DNA of 55,694 nt from Roseateles_E sp005503085 (GTDB taxonomy: Bacteria; Pseudomonadota; Gammaproteobacteria; Burkholderiales; Burkholderiaceae_C), in the NCBI RefSeq assembly GCF_028462495.1, contig NZ_JAQOWX010000023.1, positions 1 through 55,694 on the forward strand. The letters run 5' to 3'. This document shows positions 30,123 to 38,793 of this stretch, piece by piece (position 1 is the stretch's first letter; the number at the start of each line of letters is the position of its first letter). Made by a program: the position numbers and the translations under genes. Under the pieces are notes generated by a model. That model was not told the origin of the DNA. It made no database searches and saw nothing but the letters and a program-made list of their open reading frames with translations.

Positions 30123-32126
30123 TCAGGGCTTGAGCTGCTCGGCCAGAAAGCGCTCCAGCAGGTCCAGCATTTCGTTATGGTTGCCGGTGAGCCGGTAGCC
30201 GTGGCCTTCGCCGTACTTGGCCAGCCAGAGCGGCTCATTGCCGGCACGCTGCAAGGCGCGGCGCATGCTCTCGGCCTGCTCCAGCGGCGTGCGGCGGTCA
30301 TCGACACCGGCGTAAATCAACACCTTGGATGTGATTCTGTCGGCCAGATGGACCGGCGAGACGGCCTGCAGCGCGGCGCGCTGCTGCTTGGGATCACCCA
30401 CCATCTCGACCCAGAACTCGCGCGCCCGCTCGTTGCTGGAGATGTCGCTCCAGCCCGAGTCCAGCAGCGCCGGCAGATCGCTGACCGGCAGGCCTGCCAC
30501 GACGCAGCGGTAGCGCTCGGGCGCGCGCGCCGCCGCCATCAGGCTGGCATAACCGCCGTAGCTGGCGCCCATGATGCACAGGCGCTGCGGGTCGGCATCG
30601 GCGCGCTGGAGCACGGCCGCCAGCACATCGTCCAGATCATCCTGCATGGCCAGGCCGAACTGGCCGCGCGAGGCTTGCAGCATGCGCTTGCCGAAGCCCA
30701 GGCTGCCGCGAAAGCTGGGCAGCACGACCAGATAACCGCGCGAGGCCAACCAACGGGCCGTGGCCATGTCGCCGTACTCATCGCCCCAGACGGCACCACG
30801 GTCCCAGGGGCCGCCGTGCACCAGCATCAGCACGGGCAGGGGTTGGCCTTTTGGCGCCCTGGCTGGCTTGAGCAGATACGCCAGCAGGGGCAGGCCGTCG
30901 CGGGCGCGCAGCTCCAGGATCTCGGTCCCCGGCACGCGTTCGCGTGCCAGCCCGGGGCGGCTGTTCAGCAGCTCGGTGAGCAGGCCTTGCCGGCTGTCCA
31001 GCAGATACCAGCGCATCACCTCGGTGTCTGAGCTGGAGCCCACCAGCACCCGATCGCCGGCGCTGAACTGCAGGATGTTGCTGCGGCCCGGCAGGGCCTT
31101 GTCGACCAGTGCCTGCACAGCCCGGCGGCGCTCGTCCATCCAGAGCTGCAGCGGGCGCTCGGCCGCGACGGCAAAGCCCAGCAGCTCGTGGGTGAGCTCA
31201 TGATGCAGCTGCGCGCCGACGGGCGATCCCAGCGCGTCAACGGCCACGTCGTAACGCGGATGCTCGACCAGGACCTCGCCCCATTGCTGGCGCTGCGGGT
31301 CATATTCGCGCACGGACGTGGTGTCGCGGCCCTCGTTGCTGGCGACCAGCAGCTTGCCGTCGGCCTCGATGCTCAGCGGCACGCTGATGTCGCCACGGCT
31401 GCCGCGATGGCGCCAGAGCTCGCGCCAGCTGCCGTCGCTGTCACGGTAGTGGCTGATCAGATCCAGCGAGTCGGCCTCCCGGCCGATCGCCACCCGGGGT
31501 TGAAGCTGCGCATCCAGCACCCAGCGGCCGATGCGCGGCGGGCGCTTGTCGGTCAGCAGTGTGCGTTTGCCGGTCAGCACATTGAGGCGATAGAGATCGA
31601 TGCTGTGCTCGTCCACATCGTTGCTGGCCACGATCAGCTCCTCATCGCTGCCCGGCACGCGTTGCTGCGGCCACATCTGCACCATCCGGCGCACGCCCGT
31701 GTTGGCCCATTCGCCGGCGGTCTGGAACAGGCGGCGCTGCTCCTTGCCGTCGCGGCCAACCACATAGAGACCACCGACATGGCTGCTGGTCTTGCGGCTC
31801 TGTCCCAGCTGGGTCAGCGAGAACACCAGACGCGCGTCACCGAGCCAGATGAACTCGCCGACGTCGGCAAAAGGCACGGAGATTCGGGCGCTGAAACGGG
31901 CGCTGTCAAGATCGAGGACGGCCAGGTTGCGGCGGCGGTCTTCGCCGGGTACCAGAACGGCCACATAGCGGCCGCTGGGCGAGAGCTGGGCGGCGGCATA
32001 GTCGGGCGAGCGGAACACCTCGGCGCGGCTCAGCGGCTGGGCCTGGGCGGCCGACCCTGCCAGGGCGGCGATCGTGAGCAGGGCAGTGCGGATCAGCGAG
32101 GGCATAGGGATAAGCAAGGCAGACAT
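30123..32126 (-). CDS. secreted S9-family prolyl oligopeptidase/acylaminoacyl peptidase
   Basis: The 667-residue protein has a signal peptide (LIRTALLTIAALAGSAAQAQ), so it is periplasmic or secreted; Met8 is an alternative start. Residues 30-400 form a propeller (YAAAQLSPSGRYVAVLVPG and similar blades). The C-terminal alpha/beta hydrolase has the oxyanion HGGPW motif, the nucleophile in GASYGGYAS, the acid in GVDDRRTPL and the histidine in GEGHGYRL. It trims peptides. It converges with the broken GNAT gene, with five bases between stops. Confidence 0.93.
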   Translation of the reverse strand: MSALLIPMPSLIRTALLTIAALAGSAAQAQPLSRAEVFRSPDYAAAQLSPSGRYVAVLVPGEDRRRNLAVLDLDSARFSARISVPFADVGEFIWLGDARLVFSLTQLGQSRKTSSHVGGLYVVGRDGKEQRRLFQTAGEWANTGVRRMVQMWPQQRVPGSDEELIVASNDVDEHSIDLYRLNVLTGKRTLLTDKRPPRIGRWVLDAQLQPRVAIGREADSLDLISHYRDSDGSWRELWRHRGSRGDISVPLSIEADGKLLVASNEGRDTTSVREYDPQRQQWGEVLVEHPRYDVAVDALGSPVGAQLHHELTHELLGFAVAAERPLQLWMDERRRAVQALVDKALPGRSNILQFSAGDRVLVGSSSDTEVMRWYLLDSRQGLLTELLNSRPGLARERVPGTEILELRARDGLPLLAYLLKPARAPKGQPLPVLMLVHGGPWDRGAVWGDEYGDMATARWLASRGYLVVLPSFRGSLGFGKRMLQASRGQFGLAMQDDLDDVLAAVLQRADADPQRLCIMGASYGGYASLMAAARAPERYRCVVAGLPVSDLPALLDSGWSDISSNERAREFWVEMVGDPKQQRAALQAVSPVHLADRITSKVLIYAGVDDRRTPLEQAESMRRALQRAGNEPLWLAKYGEGHGYRLTGNHNEMLDLLERFLAEQLKP

Positions 32127-32153
32127 GAAAAAGCCCGCCGGTGAGGGCGGGCT
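32127..32153 (-). terminator. terminator of the ETF-QO transcript
   Basis: Read on the minus strand, AGCCCGCC pairs with GGCGGGCT around a six-base loop and is followed by TTTTT. It ends at the start codon of the downstream S9 peptidase gene, which must therefore have its own promoter or depend on read-through. Confidence 0.8.
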
Positions 32154-32183
32154 ATGGCGGAAGGCTAAGCGCTGCGTCGGACT

Positions 32184-33869
32184 TTACATGCCTGCGTAGT
32201 TGGGCCCGCCCCCACCTTCGGGGGTGACCCAGACGATGTTCTGCGTCGGGTCCTTGATGTCGCAGGTCTTGCAGTGCACGCAGTTCTGCGCGTTGATTTG
32301 CAAGCGGTCCTCGCCGGCATCGGTCTTGACGAACTCGTAGACCCCGGCAGGGCAGTAGCGGCTCTCGGGGCCGGCGAACTTGGCCAGATTGATGGCCACC
32401 GGCACCGAGGCGTCCTTCAGCGTCAGGTGGGCCGGCTGGTCTTCCGCATGGTTGGTGTTGGAGACGAAGACCGAGGAGAGGCGGTCGAAGGTCAGCTTGC
32501 CATCGGGTTTCGGGTAGGCGATCTTGCTCGACTCGGCGGCGGGGCGCAGATAGACATGGTCGGGCAGGGTGCGGTGGATCGTCCACGGCGGGCTCTTGAT
32601 GCCCAGCTTGGGCAGGAACCATTGCTCGATGCCGGTCATCAGCGCGCCGACCGTGTTGCCCTTCTTGAACCACTGCTTGAAGTTGCGCGATTGGTTCAGC
32701 TCGGCGTGCAGCCAGCTCTGCTCGAAGGCGGCCGGGTAGGCGGCCAGCTCGTCGTGCGAGCGGCCGGCGCCCAGGGCCTCGAAGGCGGCTTCGGCGGCCA
32801 GCATGCCGGTCTTGATGGCCGCATGGCTGCCCTTGATGCGGGCCGCGTTCAGATAGCCGGCATCGCAACCGACCAGGGCGCCGCCGGGGAACACGGTCTT
32901 GGGCAGGCTCAAGAGGCCGCCGGCCGTGATCGCGCGCGCGCCGTAGCTGATGCGCTTGCCGCCCTCCAGATGGGCGCGGATGCTGGGATGGGTCTTCCAG
33001 CGCTGCATTTCCTCGAAGGGCGAGAGCCAGGGGTTCTTGTAGTCGAGGCCGACGACAAAGCCCAGCGTGATCTTGTTGCCTTCCAGGTGGTAGAGGAAGC
33101 CGCCGCCATAGGTCTCGTTGTCCATCGGCCAGCCGGCGGTGTGCACGACCAGGCCGGGCTTGGCCTTGTCGGCCGGCACTTCCCACAGCTCCTTGATGCC
33201 GATCGCATAGCTCTGCGGGTCCTTGCCGGCGTCGAGCTGGTATTTGGCGATCAGCTGCTTGCCCAGATGGCCGCGCGAGCCCTCGGCAAAGATGGTGTAC
33301 TTGCCCAGCAGCTCCATGCCCAGCTGGAACTCGCCGGTGGGCTCGCCGTCCTTGCCCACGCCCATATTGCCGGTGGCGATGCCGCGCACCTCGCCCTGCT
33401 CGCCATAGACGATCTCGGCGGCGGTGAAGCCGGGGAAGATCTCGACGCCCAGTGCCTCGGCCTGCTCGCCCAGCCATTTGCTGACCGCGCCCAGCGAGAT
33501 CACATAGTTGCCGTGGTTGTGGAAGCACTCGGGGATCAGCCACTGCGGCGTGCTGGTGGCGCCGGTCTCGCTGAGGAACAGCACCTCGTCGCCGGTCACC
33601 GCCTGCTTCAGCGGGGCGCCGAGCTCCTGCCAGTTCGGGAACAGCTCGGTGATGGCGCGGGGGTCCATCACGGCGCCGGACAGGATGTGCGCGCCGGGCT
33701 CGGAGCCCTTTTCCAGCACCACCACGGACAAGTCCTGACCCTTGGCGGCCGCCAGCTGCTTGAGCCGGATCGCGCTGGCCAGGCCGGCCGGGCCACCGCC
33801 CACCACGACCACGTCGTATTCCATGTTCTCGCGCGGACCGTACTGGGCCACAAGTTCTTCGCTCGTCAT
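32184..33869 (-). CDS. electron transfer flavoprotein-ubiquinone oxidoreductase
   Basis: The 561-residue enzyme passes electrons from ETF to ubiquinone at the inner membrane, linking fatty-acid and amino-acid oxidation to respiration. The start MTSEELVAQYGPRENMEYD has the dinucleotide site VVVVGGGPAGLASA soon after. Middle motifs include GSRGHLGKQL and GGFLYHLEGNKITLGFVVGLDY. The C-terminal 4Fe-4S site uses Cys residues in YCPAGVYEF and NCVHCKTCDIKDP. Its promoter carries a near-perfect palindrome at 33952-33965, suggesting TetR-type control by an acyl-CoA sensor. Confidence 0.96.
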   Translation of the reverse strand: MTSEELVAQYGPRENMEYDVVVVGGGPAGLASAIRLKQLAAAKGQDLSVVVLEKGSEPGAHILSGAVMDPRAITELFPNWQELGAPLKQAVTGDEVLFLSETGATSTPQWLIPECFHNHGNYVISLGAVSKWLGEQAEALGVEIFPGFTAAEIVYGEQGEVRGIATGNMGVGKDGEPTGEFQLGMELLGKYTIFAEGSRGHLGKQLIAKYQLDAGKDPQSYAIGIKELWEVPADKAKPGLVVHTAGWPMDNETYGGGFLYHLEGNKITLGFVVGLDYKNPWLSPFEEMQRWKTHPSIRAHLEGGKRISYGARAITAGGLLSLPKTVFPGGALVGCDAGYLNAARIKGSHAAIKTGMLAAEAAFEALGAGRSHDELAAYPAAFEQSWLHAELNQSRNFKQWFKKGNTVGALMTGIEQWFLPKLGIKSPPWTIHRTLPDHVYLRPAAESSKIAYPKPDGKLTFDRLSSVFVSNTNHAEDQPAHLTLKDASVPVAINLAKFAGPESRYCPAGVYEFVKTDAGEDRLQINAQNCVHCKTCDIKDPTQNIVWVTPEGGGGPNYAGM

Positions 33870-33927
33870 GCTTGTCCTTGGTTCTTTTGCTGGAGTCACG
33901 CGGGCGGCCGCGCGCTGTTCGGGCCGC

Positions 33928-33965
33928 ATTCTACTGGTGCGATTGAAAAATAGAACGATCGTGCT
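33928..33965 (-). promoter_or_regulatory. ETF-QO promoter with overlapping palindromic operator
   Basis: On the minus strand a TAGAAT -10 (33928-33933) is preceded after 17 bases by GTTCTA in the -35 place. That -35 lies inside AGCACGATCGTTCT (33952-33965), a 14-base palindrome with one mismatched pair. A repressor bound there would block the promoter. Confidence 0.6.
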
Positions 33966-34072
33966 TTTTGCCTCTGGACTGAGGCCTCTAGCACGGCGCG
34001 GAAACCCCGTGTCACAGACCGGCAGCGCCAGGGCTGCGATCATGCGCAGCTCGAATCGTTTTCAATGCCCTC

Positions 34073-35170
34073 ATGACCAGACATTTCGCTGCCCCATCGC
34101 TGTTGATCCTGCTGGCTGCCGCCTGTGCTCAGCCGGCATTGGCCGATGCCGAGGCGCCGACCCTGGCCTACTGCGCGGCGATCGGCGCCCCGGCCGACCG
34201 CCTGGCCTGTTACGACAAGCTGGCGGGCCGCGCGCCCGAGCTGCCGCCTTCGCCCGAAGCGGCGCCCACGGCGGTGGCGGCGCCCTTGCCATCCAGCTCC
34301 GAGCTGGCTCCCAAGGGCGCACTGAACGCCGGGCAAACGCGCAGCAGCTCCAGCCTGATGTCCAAGTTCTGGGAGCTCGACGCCGAGGACAAGCGCGGCA
34401 CCTTCAACTTCGTCGGCTACAAGCCCAACTACGTGCTGCCCTTTCACTACACCAGCCGTATCAACCGCCAGCCGCAGTCGCCAACCCAGGCGGTGGTGGC
34501 GCAGCCGAACTACCGGCGCGAGGAGGCCAAGTTCCAGCTCTCGCTGCGCACCAAGCTGGCCCAGGACCTGATCTTGCCCGGCGGCGATCTGTGGGTGGCC
34601 TTCACCCAGCAGGCGATGTGGCAGATCTGGAATGGCAAGGACTCCAAGCCCTTTCGCAACAGCGACTACGAGCCCGAGGTGATCTATGTGCTGCCCACGC
34701 CCGAGGCCTGGCGCCAGCTGCCCTTCGGCTGGCAATGGCGCTATGCGCAACTGGGCATCGCCCACCAGTCCAACGGCCAGTCCGATCCGCTGTCGCGCAG
34801 CTGGAACCGCGTCAATCTGGGCGCCGGCTTCGAGCGCGGCGACTGGTCGCTGAGCACCCGGCTGACCCAGCGCCTCAACGAGCCGCTGGCCACCGACAAC
34901 AACCCCGACCTGGTCAGCTACCGCGGCCGCGGCGAGTTTCAGCTGAACTGGGCCCATGGCAAGCACACCGCCTCGCTGCTCTATCGCAGCACCCTGAAGA
35001 ACGTCAAGTACGGCGCGCTGCAGCTGGAATGGACCTACCCGGTCTTCGAGGACCAGCCCAACGGCCTGCGCTGGTATCTGCAAGCCTTCCGCGGCTATGG
35101 CGAAACGCTGACCGACTACAACTTCCGCCAGACCAGCATAGGTGCCGGGGTGAGCTTCATGCAGTTCTGA
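34073..35170 (+). CDS. pldA: outer-membrane phospholipase A (OMPLA)
   Basis: The 365-residue protein has a Sec signal (LLILLAAACAQPALA), a linker with a Cys pair (residues ~30-45) and Pro/Ala-rich stretch, then a 12-strand-type barrel. The active-site block is GIAHQSNGQSDPLSRSWNR: the His and Ser of HQS and the later Asn correspond to the OMPLA His/Ser/Asn triad. The protein ends in Phe (FMQF), as outer-membrane barrels do. It hydrolyses phospholipids that reach the outer leaflet. LAAAC in the signal could be read as a lipobox, but ALA-DAEA fits ordinary cleavage better. Confidence 0.94.
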   Translation: MTRHFAAPSLLILLAAACAQPALADAEAPTLAYCAAIGAPADRLACYDKLAGRAPELPPSPEAAPTAVAAPLPSSSELAPKGALNAGQTRSSSSLMSKFWELDAEDKRGTFNFVGYKPNYVLPFHYTSRINRQPQSPTQAVVAQPNYRREEAKFQLSLRTKLAQDLILPGGDLWVAFTQQAMWQIWNGKDSKPFRNSDYEPEVIYVLPTPEAWRQLPFGWQWRYAQLGIAHQSNGQSDPLSRSWNRVNLGAGFERGDWSLSTRLTQRLNEPLATDNNPDLVSYRGRGEFQLNWAHGKHTASLLYRSTLKNVKYGALQLEWTYPVFEDQPNGLRWYLQAFRGYGETLTDYNFRQTSIGAGVSFMQF

Positions 35171-35260
35171 GCCGGCCGTGGCCTCATGTTTCCTGCCGTT
35201 GAGCCGAAAAGACGGTATACCCAGAGAGCGATTTGCCTCCCATCTGCCCAAGAGAACTCG

Positions 35261-35653
35261 ATGAACACTGTTCAAAACCCCGCTTTTGCCGATCAAGGAT
35301 TGCTGATGCTGCTTGAACAGGCCGGCGATGCCGAGCTCGATGCCCTGGACTTTGGTGTCATCGGTTTTGATGCTGAAGGGGTGGTCCGGCGCTACAACGC
35401 TTTTGAGTCCAAGGCCGCCGGCTTGTCGCCGGAGCGCGTGCTGGGGCATGCGCTGTTCACCGTGGTGGCGCCTTGCATGAACAACTTCATGGTGGCGCAG
35501 CGCTTCGAAGACGCGCAGCAGGCGAGCAGCGCGCTGGATGACATGATCGACTATGTGCTGACCTTGCGGATGCGGCCCGTCAAGGTCAGGCTGCGCCTGC
35601 TGGCTAGCCCCGGCGCTGCACGGCGCTATGTGCTGGTCAACCGTGCCCCTTGA
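35261..35653 (+). CDS. pyp: photoactive yellow protein-like PAS photoreceptor
   Basis: The 130-residue protein aligns along its length with Halorhodospira PYP. With an offset of three residues it keeps Tyr45 (Tyr42 of PYP), Glu49 (Glu46) and Cys72 (Cys69, in VVAPC), the residues that hold p-coumarate. Met104 matches Met100. Thr50 and Arg52 are replaced by Ala53 and Leu55, so kinetics or colour may differ. It has no output domain. Blue-light sensing via a p-coumaroyl thioester is therefore likely but depends on tyrosine ammonia lyase and a coumarate ligase, neither of which is in the window. It is followed after 12 bases by two c-di-GMP genes, its probable partners. Confidence 0.85.
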   Translation: MNTVQNPAFADQGLLMLLEQAGDAELDALDFGVIGFDAEGVVRRYNAFESKAAGLSPERVLGHALFTVVAPCMNNFMVAQRFEDAQQASSALDDMIDYVLTLRMRPVKVRLRLLASPGAARRYVLVNRAP

Positions 35654-35665
35654 GCCTGCCCCCCG

Positions 35666-36988
35666 ATGAGCACCTCCGTGATCGAGCAGGAGCACGAGGC
35701 GCTGCTGCAGTTTCTCTACATGGCGCCGATAGGCCTGCTGCAACTGCGCCCTGACGGCGAGATTCTGCTGATCAATCCGCTCTCCGCACAGCTGCTGATG
35801 CCGCTGTCGCGCGACGGCGCGCTGGCCAATCTCTTCACCGCGCTGGCCGATGTGGCGCCGGACCTGCGCCACCGCGTGGCCGACTTTCAGGGCTCGCACG
35901 GCATGATTGTCGAGGCGCAGCAGCTGCAGGTGGCCCCAGCCGGCTCGGGGCATGCCGAACCGCAGTTGCTGTCTCTGAGCCTGCTCAAGCTCGATGACGA
36001 GCGCTTGATGGCCGTGCTCAACGACGTGACCCAGTCCGTCAGGCGCGAGCGCGAACTGCGCCAGAGCCAGGCCTGGATCAACACCATCGTCAGCGGCATC
36101 ACCGACTATGCGCTGCTGCCACTGGACGAGCAGGGGGCTGTGCAAGCCTGGAACCCCAGCGTCGGACGGGTGACCGGGTTTGCGGCCGAGGCCTCGTTAG
36201 GGCGCGGCTACGCGGTCTTCTATCCGCCCGATGACCTGTCGCCGGCACGGATGCAGGATCGTCTGCATGAGGCCGACCGCAGCGGCTGGAGTCTGGACGA
36301 GGGCTGGCGGCTGCGTGCCGACGGCTCGCGCTTCTGGGGCAGCTGCCTGATCGCGCCGCTGCATGAGGGCGCCGACGAGGCCGGCGCGCCGCGCGGCTAC
36401 AGCCTGATCATCCGCGACATCTCCGACCGCCGCGAGGCTCATGAGGCCTTGCGCCGCTCGATCTTCTGCGACCACCTGACGGGCCTGGCCAACCGTCGGG
36501 CCTTCTTCGAGGCCGCCGAGATCGAGTTGCAGCGCTGGGCCCGGCAGCCGCGCCCCTTGTCGCTGGTGATGATCGATGCTGATCATTTCAAGCAGATCAA
36601 TGACCGCCATGGCCATGCCGCCGGCGACGCGGTGCTGCGCCATCTGGCAGTGGCGCTGGGCGCCTGCTCGCGCTCGCTCGATGTGGTGGCCCGGGTCGGC
36701 GGCGAGGAGTTCATCCTGCTGCTGCCGGACACCACGATCGACGGCGCCGAGGCTCTGGCATCGCGCCTGTGCCAGAGCATTGCGGAGCGGCCGGTCGAGA
36801 TCGACGGACACTGCGTCCGCTACACCGTCAGTGCCGGCGTGGCCCAGATGCAGGCCGGTGTGGCCGGTCTGGATGCACTGATCAAGCGCGCCGACGCCGC
36901 GCTCTACCAGGCCAAGGCGCTGGGCCGAAACCGGGCGCAGCGCTGGCATGGCAGCGCCGCCCCCAGCGAGCTGGAGACCGGCCTATGA
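35666..36988 (+). CDS. diguanylate cyclase with two PAS-like domains
   Basis: The 440-residue protein has an N-terminal PAS-like domain (about 10-125, LLQFLYMAPIGLLQLRPDGEI), a second PAS (about 130-255, ending in a PAC-like SLIIRDISDRREA) and a GGDEF domain. The active-site motif is GGEEF (345-349), with the inhibitory I-site RSLD at 336-339, so it should be an active, feedback-controlled c-di-GMP synthase. It has no membrane segment. Its first domain is a clear paralogue of the N-terminal domain in the next protein, a shared feature that may be the docking point for the PYP protein encoded just upstream. Confidence 0.94.
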   Translation: MSTSVIEQEHEALLQFLYMAPIGLLQLRPDGEILLINPLSAQLLMPLSRDGALANLFTALADVAPDLRHRVADFQGSHGMIVEAQQLQVAPAGSGHAEPQLLSLSLLKLDDERLMAVLNDVTQSVRRERELRQSQAWINTIVSGITDYALLPLDEQGAVQAWNPSVGRVTGFAAEASLGRGYAVFYPPDDLSPARMQDRLHEADRSGWSLDEGWRLRADGSRFWGSCLIAPLHEGADEAGAPRGYSLIIRDISDRREAHEALRRSIFCDHLTGLANRRAFFEAAEIELQRWARQPRPLSLVMIDADHFKQINDRHGHAAGDAVLRHLAVALGACSRSLDVVARVGGEEFILLLPDTTIDGAEALASRLCQSIAERPVEIDGHCVRYTVSAGVAQMQAGVAGLDALIKRADAALYQAKALGRNRAQRWHGSAAPSELETGL

Positions 36989-38718
36989 AGCCGGAGGCCG
37001 GCGCCTACGAGGCCTTGATCCAGTTTCTCTACCAGTCGCCGATCGGCCTGCTGCAGGCGCGGCCGGATGGCGAGATCATGATGGCCAACCCGATGTCGGC
37101 GCAGCTGCTGATGCCGGTGGCGCCCGGCGGCAATCTGCTCAATCTTTTCGATGCCTTGCAGACCGTGGCGCCCGAGCTGCGTGCGCAGACGGCCGCGCTG
37201 GGCGAATCGAACGGCGTGATCTGCGAGGCACTGCGGGTGCCGGTGGCGCACCCGCGCAGTCTCGTCAAGGCGCTGGACATCCGCCTGCTCAAGCTCGATG
37301 CCGACACCTTGATCGCCAGCGTCAGCGATGCGACGGCGGCGGCGCTGGACGAGCAGCAGCGGGTGGCCTCGCAGCTGCGCGACGCCACCCGCACCGACAG
37401 CCTGACCCTGATCCCGAACCGCGCGGTGGCGCTCGAGCGCATCGAGCAGGCCCTGCTGCATGCGCGGTCCGATGCGGCCTATCAGTTCGCGCTGCTCTTC
37501 ATCAATATCGACCGCTTCAATCGCGTCAATGCCAGCCTGGGCCCCGGCGTCGGCGACGAGCTGCTGCGCCTGATCGCCGAGCGGCTGAGCAGCACGGTGC
37601 GGCTGGGCGATGTGGTGGTCAGCGGCATCGCGGTGCCGTCGCACACCCAGACCGCCGCCCGGCTGGGCAGTGACGAGTTTGTCGTCGTGCTGGAGGGCCT
37701 GCGCCGCGCCGACGATGTGCACGGCGTCGCGCAGCGCCTGCTTGATGCGCTGGCCAAGCCCTATGGCATCGCCCACGAGCAACTGCATCTGAGCGCCAGC
37801 ATGGGCGTGGTGCTGCGGGCCCAGGCCGAGGGTGATGCCGATGCGGTGCTGCAGGACGCCAGCACCGCGATGCGGGTGGCCAAGCGTGCGGGCGGCGCCC
37901 GCTACTGTGTGTTCGAGCCGCAGATGAAACAGCGCGCGGCGCGGCGCGGCCAGGTCGAGAGCGATCTGCGTCGGGCGCTGGCGCAGGGCGAGCTGTTTGT
38001 GGTCTATCAACCGCTGGTCGATCTGGTCGGCGGGGCTTGCAGCGGGGTCGAGGCGCTGGTGCGCTGGCAGCACCCGGCGCGCGGCCTGGTGCCGCCGGTC
38101 GAGTTCATCGATGTGGCCGAGGAGACCGGCCTGATCGCGCCGCTGGGCGCTTTTGTGCTGGACACGGCCTGCCGGCAGTTCGCCGCCTGGCAGCGCCAGC
38201 TCGGAGACGGCGCGCCGCAGATCCTCTCGGTCAATCTGTCGCGTGCGCAGCTGGCCGATGCCCATTTGCCCGAGCTGGTAGCCCGCTCGCTGGCCGACAG
38301 CGGCCTGGCGGCACGGCATTTGCAACTGGAGATCACCGAGAGCCTGGCCGCGCAGGGCGAGTCGGTGCAGCGCATGCTGCATCGGCTCAAGGCCCTGGGC
38401 ATAGGCCTGGCGCTGGACGACTTCGGCACCGGCTACTCCTCGCTGGCCAGCCTGCACCTGCTGCCGGTCGATGTGGTGAAGATCGACCGCTCCTTCGTCA
38501 GCCAGGCCGAGACCAGCGCCCACCACCGTGTGCTGATCGAGGCGACTGTGCGGGTGGCGCGCAGCCTGGGCATGCGCACGGTGGCCGAGGGTGTCGAGAC
38601 CGCCGGGCAGGCGGACATCCTGGCGGTGCTGGAGTGCGACAAGGGCCAGGGCTATCTCTATGCCCGGCCGCTGCCGGCCGAGCAGGCACAGGACTGGATC
38701 ATCGAGCACCTGCGCTGA
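36985..38718 (+). CDS. PAS-GGDEF-EAL protein, probable c-di-GMP phosphodiesterase
   Basis: The 577-residue protein starts at an ATG overlapping the preceding stop (ATGA). Residues 5-120 match the N-terminal domain of the upstream cyclase (FLYQSPIGLLQARPDGEI). The GGDEF domain has GSDEF (228-232), one change from consensus, and lacks a clear I-site, so cyclase activity is doubtful. The EAL domain is complete: EAL at 356-358, then SVNLS, EITES, DDFGTGYSS, VKIDRSF and AEGVE, which provide the metal and catalytic Glu/Asp/Lys residues. It should hydrolyse c-di-GMP. With the cyclase and PYP upstream it forms a three-gene signalling unit. Confidence 0.94.
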   Translation: MKPEAGAYEALIQFLYQSPIGLLQARPDGEIMMANPMSAQLLMPVAPGGNLLNLFDALQTVAPELRAQTAALGESNGVICEALRVPVAHPRSLVKALDIRLLKLDADTLIASVSDATAAALDEQQRVASQLRDATRTDSLTLIPNRAVALERIEQALLHARSDAAYQFALLFINIDRFNRVNASLGPGVGDELLRLIAERLSSTVRLGDVVVSGIAVPSHTQTAARLGSDEFVVVLEGLRRADDVHGVAQRLLDALAKPYGIAHEQLHLSASMGVVLRAQAEGDADAVLQDASTAMRVAKRAGGARYCVFEPQMKQRAARRGQVESDLRRALAQGELFVVYQPLVDLVGGACSGVEALVRWQHPARGLVPPVEFIDVAEETGLIAPLGAFVLDTACRQFAAWQRQLGDGAPQILSVNLSRAQLADAHLPELVARSLADSGLAARHLQLEITESLAAQGESVQRMLHRLKALGIGLALDDFGTGYSSLASLHLLPVDVVKIDRSFVSQAETSAHHRVLIEATVRVARSLGMRTVAEGVETAGQADILAVLECDKGQGYLYARPLPAEQAQDWIIEHLR

Positions 38719-38793
38719 CAGACCGTCGCTGAGTCCGATCATGGCCGGCGCGCATGCTATCGTTTCCTCCAGCAGTTTTCCGAGGACGAGACC

